A stretch of 64,000 bases of DNA from an uncultured Roseovarius sp. (GTDB lineage: Bacteria; Pseudomonadota; Alphaproteobacteria; Rhodobacterales; Rhodobacteraceae), in the NCBI GenBank assembly GCA_951812895.1, contig OX638333.1, positions 2,584,001 through 2,648,000 of the forward strand. Direction: 5' to 3'. Every line of letters starts with the position of its first letter. Position 1 is the first letter of the stretch. This document shows positions 36,234-43,819 of this stretch, in pieces. Made by a program: the position numbers and the translations under genes. Below the pieces are notes generated by a model. The model was not told the DNA's origin. It did no database searches and was given only the letters and a program-made list of their open reading frames with translations.

Positions 36234-36302
36234 TAGCAGGAACGAAAGACATCCCGCCCCATGGGGCGCTGTCTGAAGTGCGATATGGTCCTGCCTAAAC
36301 AT
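36216..36302 (-). CDS. Leucine leader peptide (leuA attenuator)
   Basis: A 28-residue open frame starting MFRQDHIALQ and ending CLSFLLLLSRL, with four consecutive leucine codons CTG CTA CTC CTA at 36228-36239 and two more Leu nearby. Its stop lies within the arm of a strong hairpin at 36184-36222, and the cupin-leuA genes follow. This is the classical arrangement of amino-acid attenuation. TATACT (36310-36315) lies only seven bases before the ATG, so the transcript may begin at or next to the start codon (leaderless), as described for trpL in Sinorhizobium. It does not resemble a structural protein. Confidence 0.75.
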   Translation of the reverse strand: MFRQDHIALQTAPHGAGCLSFLLLLSRL

Positions 36303-36309
36303 GGCGCAG

Positions 36310-36315
36310 AGTATA
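36310..36315 (-). promoter_or_regulatory. -10 box of the leader-cupin-leuA promoter
   Basis: TATACT on the minus strand, seven bases upstream of the leader ATG at 36302. No strong -35 box was found at the expected spacing (TTTCCA is the closest). If used, transcription would start at or within a base or two of the ATG. Confidence 0.45.
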
Positions 36316-36348
36316 GGGGCGCCTCACAGCGTTGGAAACCCCGAAATT

Positions 36349-36759
36349 TCAACCTGTTTGCCGGTCGTATTTCACTGTTCCGTGCAGTTCCGGCAGCCAG
36401 TGCAGCGCAGATTGACACCAGTATTCGAACCGGGGTGGCAGATCATTCCGTTCGCGTATGGTGCCTGTGCGGACGTTATATGCCACAGGCGTCCCTTCGG
36501 CGTTCGTGGCGTAAATGCCCGATCCACAATTTGGGCAAAACGCCTGAATCCGCCCTCTGCCACTATCACCCTTCTTTACATATTCTTTTGGTGCATCCCC
36601 GGTCAGCCGAAATTTGTCCGCCTGCACAACAGCAATCGTGCGATAGGCCGAACCGGACATTGCCTGGCAATCGCTGCAATGGCATATCCCAACATTGCCT
36701 GGATCCAGTTCGGCCTCGTACGTGATCTTACCGCAATGGCAGCTGCCGGTAATTTGCAT
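36349..36759 (-). CDS. GFA family (glutathione-dependent formaldehyde-activating enzyme-like) protein
   Basis: A 136-residue protein with the zinc-binding Cys pattern of the GFA/CENP-V fold: GSCHCGKITYEAELD, ICHCSDCQAMSGSAYRTIAV and FCPNCGSGIYATNAEG. The original enzyme links formaldehyde to glutathione, but most family members have unknown substrates. A start at 36822 or 36777 is possible; AAGGAGA six bases before the ATG at 36759 decides the start. A second family member lies at 40970-41434. Confidence 0.87.
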   Translation of the reverse strand: MQITGSCHCGKITYEAELDPGNVGICHCSDCQAMSGSAYRTIAVVQADKFRLTGDAPKEYVKKGDSGRGRIQAFCPNCGSGIYATNAEGTPVAYNVRTGTIRERNDLPPRFEYWCQSALHWLPELHGTVKYDRQTG

Positions 36760-36910
36760 TGGATGGTCTCCTTGCATGAAATTTCGTCGAGAAGGCAAAG
36801 GTTTTCCAGATCCAAAGCACATCTTCGTTCGCTAATGAGTAAGAGTTAGCAACTGGCAAATTGAAACAAGTATGCGATGGCCTTGGCCGGAATCAAAGGC
36901 GAAATCTGCG

Positions 36911-36942
36911 GCGCATCGCCATCCGCCAGTTTGGCGATGCGC
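36911..36942. terminator. Hairpin downstream of trhO
   Basis: A perfect 11-bp stem, GCGCATCGCCA (36911-36921) and TGGCGATGCGC (36932-36942), with a 10-base loop. It lies 37 bases beyond the trhO stop on the minus strand. No T-run follows. Its first 14 bases are identical to the hairpin at 9169-9182, so it may be a dispersed palindrome rather than a simple terminator. Confidence 0.45.
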
Positions 36943-36978
36943 TACATATTATGATGCCTAAAAGTGCCTTTGTTATGT

Positions 36979-37893
36979 TCAGCTTTCATGCACGATTTTG
37001 ATATGATTTTCTCCGCGTGCTTCTGACAGGGCCATCTGCTTTTGCCGCTCTCTGAAGCGAGCTTTGTCGAACTCTGTGGTCTCGTCCGCGCAGTGATGAC
37101 ACGATACACCAATTTCGTATTCCGGGCGTTTGGTGTCGTTCGGCAAAACTGGCCTGCGGCAGGCATAGCACAAAAGGTGAGGTCCCTCTTCTAAACCGTG
37201 GCCGACGGATACACGTCCGTCGAATACGAAACATTCACCTTCCCACGTGCTGTCGTTTTGCGGAACTTCTTCGAGGTACTTCAGAATGCCACCTTTGAGG
37301 TGATAGACGTCCTCTACCCCCTGACCAATCAGGAAATTGGTGGATTTTTCGCACCGGATGCCGCCGGTGCAGAACATGGCGATGCGTTTACCTTCAAATT
37401 GGTCCTTATTCGCGTCCCACCAAGCGGGGAAGTCGCGGAAAGACGGGGTCTGTGGGTCAATCGCTCCCTCAAATGTGCCAATGGCCACTTCGTAATCATT
37501 GCGGGTGTCAATGACGGCCACATCCGGGGCCTGGATCAACTCATTCCAGTCGGCGGGGTCGACATAGTGACCCACCTTGGCAAGTGGGTCGACATCGGGC
37601 TGTCCCATGGTGACGATTTCTTTTTTCAACCGCACTTTGAGGCGTCGAAAGGGTTGTTCCTGACTAAAGCTTTCTTTGTGCTCCAACTCGGAGAATCCAG
37701 GTTGGGATCGGATATGAGCAAGAACCGTATCAATACCAGTCCGAGGTCCGGCGATAGTGCCGTTGATCCCCTCACGTGCCAGCAGCAGCGAGCCGGAAAT
37801 TCCGTTTTCTTCACAGAGGTCAAACAGAGGGCCGCGCAAAGCGCCGGGGTTTTCAATCCGGGTGAAATGGTAGAGTGCAGCGATCGTATACAT
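36979..37893 (-). CDS. trhO: tRNA uridine(34) hydroxylase TrhO (rhodanese-related)
   Basis: TrhO hydroxylates U34 of certain tRNAs using prephenate-derived or oxygen-dependent chemistry. The 304-residue protein has the N-terminal UPF0176 domain (MYTIAALYHFTRIENPGALR, ARGINGTIAG-like LAREGINGTIAGPRTG), then a rhodanese domain with the active-site loop FCTGGIRCEKST, and a C-terminal zinc-binding-like region (CYACRRPVL, GVSCHHCADETTEFD). The frame opens at 38055, into pncA, so the ATG at 37893 is used. It is divergent from pncA. Confidence 0.9.
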   Translation of the reverse strand: MYTIAALYHFTRIENPGALRGPLFDLCEENGISGSLLLAREGINGTIAGPRTGIDTVLAHIRSQPGFSELEHKESFSQEQPFRRLKVRLKKEIVTMGQPDVDPLAKVGHYVDPADWNELIQAPDVAVIDTRNDYEVAIGTFEGAIDPQTPSFRDFPAWWDANKDQFEGKRIAMFCTGGIRCEKSTNFLIGQGVEDVYHLKGGILKYLEEVPQNDSTWEGECFVFDGRVSVGHGLEEGPHLLCYACRRPVLPNDTKRPEYEIGVSCHHCADETTEFDKARFRERQKQMALSEARGENHIKIVHES

Positions 37894-37997
37894 GCGACGC
37901 CATTTATGCCTTCGCAGGATTGTGAGCAAGAGGACAAAGTGGCGCCATTGACGGGCAGGGTGTGGACGCTTACCCCTTGGATCAAAGGAGAACTTAG

Positions 37998-38594
37998 ATG
38001 ACAAATGCGCTGTTGGTGATTGATGTTCAGAATGATTTTTGCCCCGGGGGTGCACTTGCCGTGGAAGACGGTGATGCGATTGTGCCCGGGATAAATGCCC
38101 TGATGGGCGATTTTGATGCGGTCATCCTGACGCAGGATTGGCACCCCGCCGGGCACTCTTCGTTCGCCAGTTCGCATGACGGAGGTGCCCCGTTCGGAAC
38201 AGTGGAAATGCCCTATGGCACACAGGTTCTGTGGCCTGATCATTGCGTACAGGGAAGTAACGGCGCGGCGTTTCACGGGGACCTGTCGACGGACCGGGCC
38301 GATATGATTGTGCGAAAGGGATATAACACGGCCATCGACAGTTATTCCGCCTTTTTCGAGAATGACCACGAAACGCCCACCGGTCTGCATGGGTATCTGC
38401 AAACCCGGGGGATCGGCGAATTGACAATGGTGGGGTTGGCCACGGATTTCTGTGTGAGCTTCTCTGCTATTGACGCGGCAAAGCTGGGCTATGCGGTCAC
38501 GGTGCGCAGCGATTTGTGCCGGGCGATTGACCTTGACGGATCATTGAATGCGGCGTTGCAGGGTATGCAGGATGCCGGGGTTGGAATTGCCTGA
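37998..38594 (+). CDS. pncA: Nicotinamidase
   Basis: PncA hydrolyses nicotinamide to nicotinate in NAD salvage and also deaminates pyrazinamide. The 198-residue protein shows the isochorismatase-like fold: catalytic Asp in LLVIDVQNDFCPGGALAV, metal ligands in LTQDWHPAGHSSFAS, catalytic Lys in VRKGYNTAIDSYSAF, and nucleophile Cys in GLATDFCVSFSAIDA. The downstream uracil-DNA glycosylase gene overlaps its 3' end, so the genes are cotranscribed. Confidence 0.94.
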   Translation: MTNALLVIDVQNDFCPGGALAVEDGDAIVPGINALMGDFDAVILTQDWHPAGHSSFASSHDGGAPFGTVEMPYGTQVLWPDHCVQGSNGAAFHGDLSTDRADMIVRKGYNTAIDSYSAFFENDHETPTGLHGYLQTRGIGELTMVGLATDFCVSFSAIDAAKLGYAVTVRSDLCRAIDLDGSLNAALQGMQDAGVGIA

Positions 38595-39174
38595 TATTAC
38601 AGATGAAATTTCTGTTTGTCGGATTTGTGCCGACCGGTTTGCAGCCACGCATACGGCACATGAACCTCGGCCAGTTGTGTGGTTCAGGCCCGGGGCAAGG
38701 CTGCTGATTGCGGGGCAGGCGCCGGGGATGCGGGTGCATCAGTCTGGCAAGCCTTTTGATGATCCGTCAGGTGAACGTTTGCGCGAATGGCTGGGGATTG
38801 GGCCAGAGGAATTTTACGACACATCAAGGGTTGCCATTGTGCCAATGGCGTTTTGTTTTCCTGGCTATGATGCCAAAGGATCGGACCTGCCGCCTCCGAA
38901 AATCTGTGGGCAGACCTGGCATGACCGGGTGATGGAGACGTTACGGAACGTGAAGGCAACTGTGCTGGTCGGCGGGTATGCGCATAGATATCATCTGGGG
39001 GTCAAATCCGGGGTGACGGAGACTGTGAGAATCTGGCAGGAGCGGGCGCCTGAGGTTTTTACCCTGCCACATCCGTCGTGGCGAAACACCGGGTGGCTGA
39101 AGAAAAACCCGTGGTTTGCAGAGGACCTGTTGCCGTTGCTGCAAGCCAGAGTGCGGGAGGTTCTGGATGGCTGA
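38572..39174 (+). CDS. Uracil-DNA glycosylase family protein
   Basis: A 200-residue protein with the UDG superfamily motifs: LLIAGQAPGMRVHQSGKPFD as the catalytic water-activating loop and TLPHPSWRNTGWLKKNPWF as motif B with the DNA-intercalating His. The N-terminus has one CxxC (CRICADRF) only, so the Fe-S cluster of family 4 enzymes is not complete. The start is uncertain: 38548, the ATG at 38572 and later TTG codons are in frame; 38572 was chosen, giving a 23-base overlap with pncA. It probably removes uracil or a related damaged base. Confidence 0.8.
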   Translation: MPGLELPDITDEISVCRICADRFAATHTAHEPRPVVWFRPGARLLIAGQAPGMRVHQSGKPFDDPSGERLREWLGIGPEEFYDTSRVAIVPMAFCFPGYDAKGSDLPPPKICGQTWHDRVMETLRNVKATVLVGGYAHRYHLGVKSGVTETVRIWQERAPEVFTLPHPSWRNTGWLKKNPWFAEDLLPLLQARVREVLDG

Positions 39175-39958
39175 GAACACCCTGCTGGATCAGGCCCACG
39201 CGGCAATGGAGGGCAGTCCAGACACGGACAGCGCGCGCTTGCGGTTCTTTGAGCAGTTGGCGGGCAGTGAGCTTTACATGATGCTGACGCAGGAGGCGGA
39301 GGGGGAAGACATTTCTCCGGAAGTCTTTGAAGTAGAAGGGCAATCGTTCGTTCTGGTTTTTGACAGAGAGGCGCGGTTGGCTGAATTTTCCGGGCAGGAG
39401 GTGCCCTATGTGGCGCTGTCTGGCCGGGCTGTTGCGTCGATGCTGGCCCCGGCTGGGCTGGGTATTGGGCTGAACCTTGAGGTGGCGCCGTCGTCGATGT
39501 TGCTGCCGCCGGATGCGGTGGCTTGGTTGGCCGAGATGTTGCAGCAGGCGCCGGATCAGGTAGAGGCCCACGCACAGGAATTCCACCCTCCAACCGGATT
39601 GCCCGAGGTGTTATTGCCCGTGCTGGATACACGACTGGCATCAGCCGGGGCGTTGGCGGATTTGGCCTATCTGGTCGGCGTAACATACGAGCATGGTGGC
39701 AAGGGGCATTTTCTGGCTTTTGTCGATGCAGTGCCGGGATCTGAAAGGGCATTGGCACAAATGGTGTCGGACGTTTTGCGGTTTTCCGAGCTAGAGGCGG
39801 CGGTGCTGGATGTCGGGTTTTTCCGGGCTTCTGATCCGGTTTCTGCGCGGCTGGCGCGGGTCGGATTGCGGTTTGATCTGCCGAAACCTGACACAAATGT
39901 TGATGTTCCGGGAGCGGCCCCTGGGATGGATCCGGCGCGTCCGCCCAAGCTGGTCTAA
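39167..39958 (+). CDS. SseB family protein
   Basis: A 263-residue protein with an SseB N-terminal domain (LLDQAHAAMEGSPDTDSARL, LAGSELYMMLTQEAEGEDIS, VPYVALSGRAVASMLAPAGL) and a C-terminal SseB_C-like domain (FLAFVDAVPGSERALAQMVS). SseB enhances serine hydroxymethyl-type or stress functions in E. coli by an unclear route. The ATG at 39167 overlaps the glycosylase stop by eight bases; the open frame starts at 39116. It closes the pncA-UDG-SseB operon. The dispersed repeat begins 17 bases after its stop. Confidence 0.82.
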   Translation: MAENTLLDQAHAAMEGSPDTDSARLRFFEQLAGSELYMMLTQEAEGEDISPEVFEVEGQSFVLVFDREARLAEFSGQEVPYVALSGRAVASMLAPAGLGIGLNLEVAPSSMLLPPDAVAWLAEMLQQAPDQVEAHAQEFHPPTGLPEVLLPVLDTRLASAGALADLAYLVGVTYEHGGKGHFLAFVDAVPGSERALAQMVSDVLRFSELEAAVLDVGFFRASDPVSARLARVGLRFDLPKPDTNVDVPGAAPGMDPARPPKLV

Positions 39959-39975
39959 GGGCCAGCGCACAGTGC

Positions 39976-40151
39976 GTTAACCTGCGTCGGATTGGCCAAA
40001 ACAGGGGGGTGATATCCGCACACCCCTTGTGCACCCCCTGTACACCGCCGCAATGCAGCGAAATTTAGGCGTAAAAGGTTAATACGGCGCAGTTACTTGT
40101 GCAGAAACTCGGGAGTGGTTTGGGGAATGGTGGGGTGGAACCCCACCCTAC
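39976..40151 (+). repeat. Dispersed intergenic repeat, copy A
   Basis: About 176 bases with clear similarity to 49446-49617. Shared blocks include CCAAAACAGGGGG, ATCCG, ACACCCC, GTACACCGCCGC and the end block GTGGGGTG..AACCCCACCCTAC. The end forms a perfect 8-bp hairpin, GGTGGGGT and ACCCCACC, with a 3-base loop. It lies directly after the SseB gene. No open frame crosses it. Confidence 0.8.
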
Positions 40152-40264
40152 GAAGTCGGAAATGACTTTGAAGGTTTGTGTTAAAGCTTTGGACCTTCAT
40201 GGATATGATCGAGCTGTTCAGCGTGGTGATTGACCGGGTGAAAAAATGGGTGTCGAATGGCAGG

Positions 40265-40948
40265 ATGAAACATCTGATCCTGATTGCCGCCTTCACCTTG
40301 TTCCCCGTCAGAGCGCCAGACGCGCAGCAGTTTCAGGCCCTGCCCGTGGATGAGGCCGCGCAGGACCCGGAGTTCAAGGCCTATCGTGACCGACTGCTGG
40401 CCGCGGTGGTTGCACGGGATATTGATGCGATTTTGCAGATGGCAGACACGGATGTTCACCTGAGCTTTGGCGGGATCAGCGGGCGCGATCAGCTGCGTGC
40501 GTTTCTGGAGGTTGATCCGGATCAGTTGTCAGAAGATTACAAATACGAGGCCCCGGCGATGCGGGCACGGAACTGGTACGAGCTGGAAGCCGTGCTGCGG
40601 ATGGGTGGCGTGTTTGAAGACGACGGGGAATCTTTTGCAGCACCCTATACCTGGACTTATGATCTGCCCGAAGAGTTTGATCCGTTCGAGACCTACTTTG
40701 TGACCGGATCAGAGGTGGTGTTGCGAGATCGGCCCATCCGCTGGGGTAAAGGCGTGGCGCGGCTCGATTATGATGTGGTTAAGGTGATCGACGAGGCCCC
40801 CGGCACCGGCTATGCCAAGATCAGGCTGGTGGATGGCACCACGGGGTATGCACATCTGGACTATTTGCGGTCTGTTGTGGATTACCGTGCGCTTTTTGCC
40901 AAGCCCGAGGGTGAGTGGCAGATGATGACGTTTATTGCCGGGGACTGA
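40265..40948 (+). CDS. Secreted protein with SH3-like domain
   Basis: A 227-residue protein starting MKHLILIAAFTLFPVRAPDA, a probable signal peptide ending near residue 20 (the frame opens at 40178). The central part (ALPVDEAAQDPEFKAYRDRL, HLSFGGISGRDQLRAF) is helical. Residues 150-205 resemble a bacterial SH3 domain (VTGSEVVLRDRPIRWGKGVA, LDYDVVKVIDEAPGTGYAKI, GTTGYAHLDYLRS). SH3_3-type domains often bind peptidoglycan. No catalytic motif is visible. It stands alone between repeat copy A and the convergent GFA gene. Confidence 0.75.
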   Translation: MKHLILIAAFTLFPVRAPDAQQFQALPVDEAAQDPEFKAYRDRLLAAVVARDIDAILQMADTDVHLSFGGISGRDQLRAFLEVDPDQLSEDYKYEAPAMRARNWYELEAVLRMGGVFEDDGESFAAPYTWTYDLPEEFDPFETYFVTGSEVVLRDRPIRWGKGVARLDYDVVKVIDEAPGTGYAKIRLVDGTTGYAHLDYLRSVVDYRALFAKPEGEWQMMTFIAGD

Positions 40949-40969
40949 GTACGCCCCGTTGGATAAGGT

Positions 40970-41434
40970 TCAGGTTGCGCCAAACGCGGTATTCATTCTG
41001 TTCAATGCGGCCTCAGGCCAGACCTCGTCGAATTTATAGAACTCTTCAAAAATTGGGATGTCAGGGTTTAGCGTCACCCATGGTTGTTTGCTTGATGTAA
41101 AAATCTGGACATTCGGCGGACACGCGGACGGATCATCCAACGTGCCGACACGGATATAAGTCAGCTTACCCTGCCGGGCCATGTATTTGCTGAACACAAC
41201 CGTACTGCATTCGTTGCAGCGGGTCATGACCTGCCCTTTACCGCTTGGGGTTGGGAGGGAGTGTTCGAAAACTGGTCCCCGGTGTGTGACGCGGTCCGTT
41301 TCGATGATCGCGTTTAACACAAAGGCAGAGCCGGTTTGTCTTTGGCATTCGCTGCAATGGCAGCAATGTACGAAAATAGGTTCCGAGGCCATTTGGTAGG
41401 TGAGCGCGCCACAGGCGCATTGTCCGGTCAGCAT
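40970..41434 (-). CDS. GFA family protein
   Basis: A 154-residue protein with GFA zinc ligands: GQCACGALTYQMAS, HCCHCSECQRQTGSAFVLNA and TRCNECSTVVFSKY. It is the second member of this family in the window, but its C-terminal half (RVGTLDDPSACPPNVQIFTS, KQPWVTLNPDIPIFEEFYKF) differs from the first. AGGAGA seven bases before the ATG at 41434 decides this start over 41452. Substrate is unknown. A degraded monooxygenase-like fragment lies just upstream. Confidence 0.86.
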   Translation of the reverse strand: MLTGQCACGALTYQMASEPIFVHCCHCSECQRQTGSAFVLNAIIETDRVTHRGPVFEHSLPTPSGKGQVMTRCNECSTVVFSKYMARQGKLTYIRVGTLDDPSACPPNVQIFTSSKQPWVTLNPDIPIFEEFYKFDEVWPEAALNRMNTAFGAT

Positions 41435-41448
41435 TTGGGTGTCTCCTG

Positions 41449-41547
41449 TCATGCATCCACAAGATCATAATGCTTTATCGAGCGCGATTCGACCAATTCG
41501 GCCTCTTTGCCGGGGCGAACAACAACTTGGAATATGCGAATGATCAT
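41449..41547 (-). pseudogene. Remnant of an antibiotic-biosynthesis-monooxygenase (ABM) gene with internal in-frame deletion
   Basis: A 32-codon frame, MIIRIFQVVVRPGKEAE followed by LVESRSIKHYDLVDA and a stop. The first part is the N-terminal strand of ABM/dimeric alpha-beta-barrel proteins (normally about 95 residues); the second looks like the C-terminal strand of the same family. The middle is missing and the frame is kept. It could be translated as a short peptide, but it cannot form the fold. The family assignment rests on short matches, so confidence is moderate. Confidence 0.5.
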
Positions 41548-41740
41548 CCCTTCAACCTCCGTTGAATGGAATCCTGCTTGTATGATGCCTCGGGCGGGCT
41601 GGAAGGACCTGCGCTGGTTGGAGGATAGCACAGGTTGGTGGTGAATGCAGTGATCCTAAGGCGTGATCAGCAGTCTTATGCCACCGGTCGTGCAACGATT
41701 CCGCGCGAAACATCAGCTAAGTGTTCTTTTGCGGTGCAGC

Positions 41741-42673
41741 TTAGTATCCTTGGCTGCGGTCGACGAGATAAAGAAAAGGCTCTCCGGCTTCGCCCCTGCG
41801 GATGTTCTCGGCGATAACTTCGGCGGAGGTTTCCGCGCGGGTTTCCGCGGCGACATGCGGGGTGACGGTGACATTGGGATGCGCCCAGTAGGGGTGTTCA
41901 GGCGGCAGTGGCTCTGTCCGGAAAACATCGAGTGTGGCATGGCCGATCTGTCCGCTGCCTAATGCTGCCAGCAGGGCGTCATCGTCGATCAGCGGCCCGC
42001 GACCGGGATTGATTACAACAGCACCTTTGGAAGGCAAGGCCAGTGTTTGCGCATTGAGTATGTTTTCGGTGCCCGGGGTCAGTGGTAAAAGCAGCACGAT
42101 GATCTGTGCATCTGTGAGGGCGGTTTGCAATCCGTTCTCGCCTGACAGGCAAATGATGCCCTTTACTTTCTTTTGCGTCCGGCTCCATCCCGTCACGGGA
42201 AAGCCAAGTGCGGCTAGGGTGCGGGCGCAGGTCGATCCTAATTCACCAAGGCCCAGCACGGTAACGGGACGCTGATCGGCGAGGGGGGGAATATGGGGGG
42301 TCCAGTTGCCATCCTGCCCCAGCACATCGAGGTCTGTGCTCAGGTGGTGCCGCAGGACATGACCGGCCACCCATTCGCGCATGCCCTGAGACAGCCCGTG
42401 TTCAATCATCCGAGTCAGGGGCTGTGTCAGAGTTGTGTTGCCGACAACAGTTTCGACACCGGCCCAAATGTTCATCACCGCCTTGGTGCGTGTGTAGGGT
42501 GTGAAGTCCTGAACCGGGCTGTTTGGCGCGTAGATGATGTAATCCACGATTTCCGGTGATAAATCTGTCGAAAGATTGACATCAAGCCCCCGCTTTTCAA
42601 ATTCAGCACGGAGGATGGGTGCGTGGGTTTCCCACCGCTCATAGCGGGCAGTAAACAGAACATTGAGCGACAT
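41741..42673 (-). CDS. Glyoxylate/hydroxypyruvate reductase (GhrA-like)
   Basis: A 310-residue D-2-hydroxyacid dehydrogenase. The nucleotide-binding motif is VTVLGLGELGSTCARTLAAL, the catalytic Arg is in VVINPGRGPLIDDDALLAAL, and Glu/His lie in ATLDVFRTEPLPPEHPYW and VTVTPHVAAETR. The GhrA subgroup reduces glyoxylate and hydroxypyruvate with NADPH. It follows rodA by six bases on the same strand, so it is the last gene of the elongasome transcript. That neighbourhood is genomic rather than functional. Confidence 0.88.
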   Translation of the reverse strand: MSLNVLFTARYERWETHAPILRAEFEKRGLDVNLSTDLSPEIVDYIIYAPNSPVQDFTPYTRTKAVMNIWAGVETVVGNTTLTQPLTRMIEHGLSQGMREWVAGHVLRHHLSTDLDVLGQDGNWTPHIPPLADQRPVTVLGLGELGSTCARTLAALGFPVTGWSRTQKKVKGIICLSGENGLQTALTDAQIIVLLLPLTPGTENILNAQTLALPSKGAVVINPGRGPLIDDDALLAALGSGQIGHATLDVFRTEPLPPEHPYWAHPNVTVTPHVAAETRAETSAEVIAENIRRGEAGEPFLYLVDRSQGY

Positions 42674-42679
42674 GGAAAG

Positions 42680-43819
42680 TTACCTCGGTTTATGGATATG
42701 AGCGCTTTGGACAAAGCCGAATCCGAGCATGAGAATGAGCATTGCAGAACCGCCATAGCTGACCAACGGCAGAGGTACTCCAACCACTGGGGCCAGACCC
42801 ATGACCATGGACATGTTGACCGCAAAAAACAGGAAGAATGTGACAGCGACCCCCAGTATCAGCAGGGATGAAAACCGGTCCTTGTTCGACAGCGCGGTTG
42901 AGATGCTGAAGACGATGATCAGAACATAAAGGCACAACAGGGAAAAGGCGCCGAGAAATCCGAACTCTTCCGCAAGTGTGGTGAAGATAAAATCGGTGTG
43001 TTTCTCGGGAAGGAAATTCAGCCGGGATTGGGTGCCTTGCATAAAGCCGCGCCCTGTCCATCCACCAGAACCAAGGGCGATTTTGGATTGGGTGATGTGA
43101 TAGCCCGCCCCCAGTGGATCGCTGGAGGGGTCCAGAAACGTGTCGATACGCTTGTACTGGTAGTTGGCAAGCATTTGCCAATCGGTTCCGCGGCTTTGAA
43201 AAACTGCGGTGACCGTGCCGATGCCCGTGGCGATAACGGCGGCAAAATAGGACCAATGCACACCGGCCAGAAACATCACCAAACTGCCGGTGCAGAGCAA
43301 CAGGATAGAGGTGCCAAGGTCGGGTTGGCGTAACACCAGCACGACAGGCAGCAGGATCAGCAGGACAGGGATCAGAACCCAGAGCGGGCGAGATGTGCGC
43401 GCCATGGGCAGCCGATCGTAATAGGCGGCAAGCAGCATCACCAGAGTGATTTTCATCAACTCGGAGGGCTGCAGCCGCATAAAGCCCAGATCAATCCAGC
43501 GCTGAGCACCTTTGCCTTCGATGCCAACAACCTCGACCGCGAGCAGCAGCAGGATTGAGGCCAGATAGGCCACAACCGACATATTGCGCCAGAACCAGAT
43601 TGGCACGAGGCCCACAAAAAACATGACGCCAAGCCCCAGTGCAAAGCGCTTCATTTGGGGTTCTGCCCATGGTGAAAAGGAGCCCCCCGCAACCGAATAG
43701 AGCATCAGAAAGCCGACACAGGCCACCGCGGTCAGCAGAACGATCAAACCCCAGTTGAAAAAGAGCACCTTGCGCGGGCCCGTTGGCGTGGTTTTGACGG
43801 TATATTCAAGATAGCTCAT
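42680..43819 (-). CDS. rodA: Peptidoglycan glycosyltransferase RodA
   Basis: RodA is the SEDS-family glycosyltransferase of the elongasome. This 379-residue protein has about ten membrane helices. QRWIDLGFMRLQPSELMKIT is the SEDS motif with the essential Asp/Glu region, LRQPDLGTSILLLCTGSLVM and HTDFIFTTLAEEFGFLGAFS are further signatures, and VPLPLVSYGGSAMLILMLGF is the C-terminal hallmark. The start overlaps the PBP2 stop by ATGA, fitting the 1:1 RodA-PBP2 complex. Confidence 0.95.
   Translation of the reverse strand: MSYLEYTVKTTPTGPRKVLFFNWGLIVLLTAVACVGFLMLYSVAGGSFSPWAEPQMKRFALGLGVMFFVGLVPIWFWRNMSVVAYLASILLLLAVEVVGIEGKGAQRWIDLGFMRLQPSELMKITLVMLLAAYYDRLPMARTSRPLWVLIPVLLILLPVVLVLRQPDLGTSILLLCTGSLVMFLAGVHWSYFAAVIATGIGTVTAVFQSRGTDWQMLANYQYKRIDTFLDPSSDPLGAGYHITQSKIALGSGGWTGRGFMQGTQSRLNFLPEKHTDFIFTTLAEEFGFLGAFSLLCLYVLIIVFSISTALSNKDRFSSLLILGVAVTFFLFFAVNMSMVMGLAPVVGVPLPLVSYGGSAMLILMLGFGFVQSAHIHKPR

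Noticed and set aside
36227-36418. A 63-codon minus-strand frame overlapping the leucine leader
   Set aside because: It uses another frame, lacks a regulatory codon run, and extends across the promoter; the 28-codon Leu frame explains the region better.
39960-40160. Possible CRISPR-like array because of repeated CACCCCCTGT units
   Set aside because: There are only two or three imperfect units without spacers; the whole block is a dispersed repeat with a second copy at 49446.
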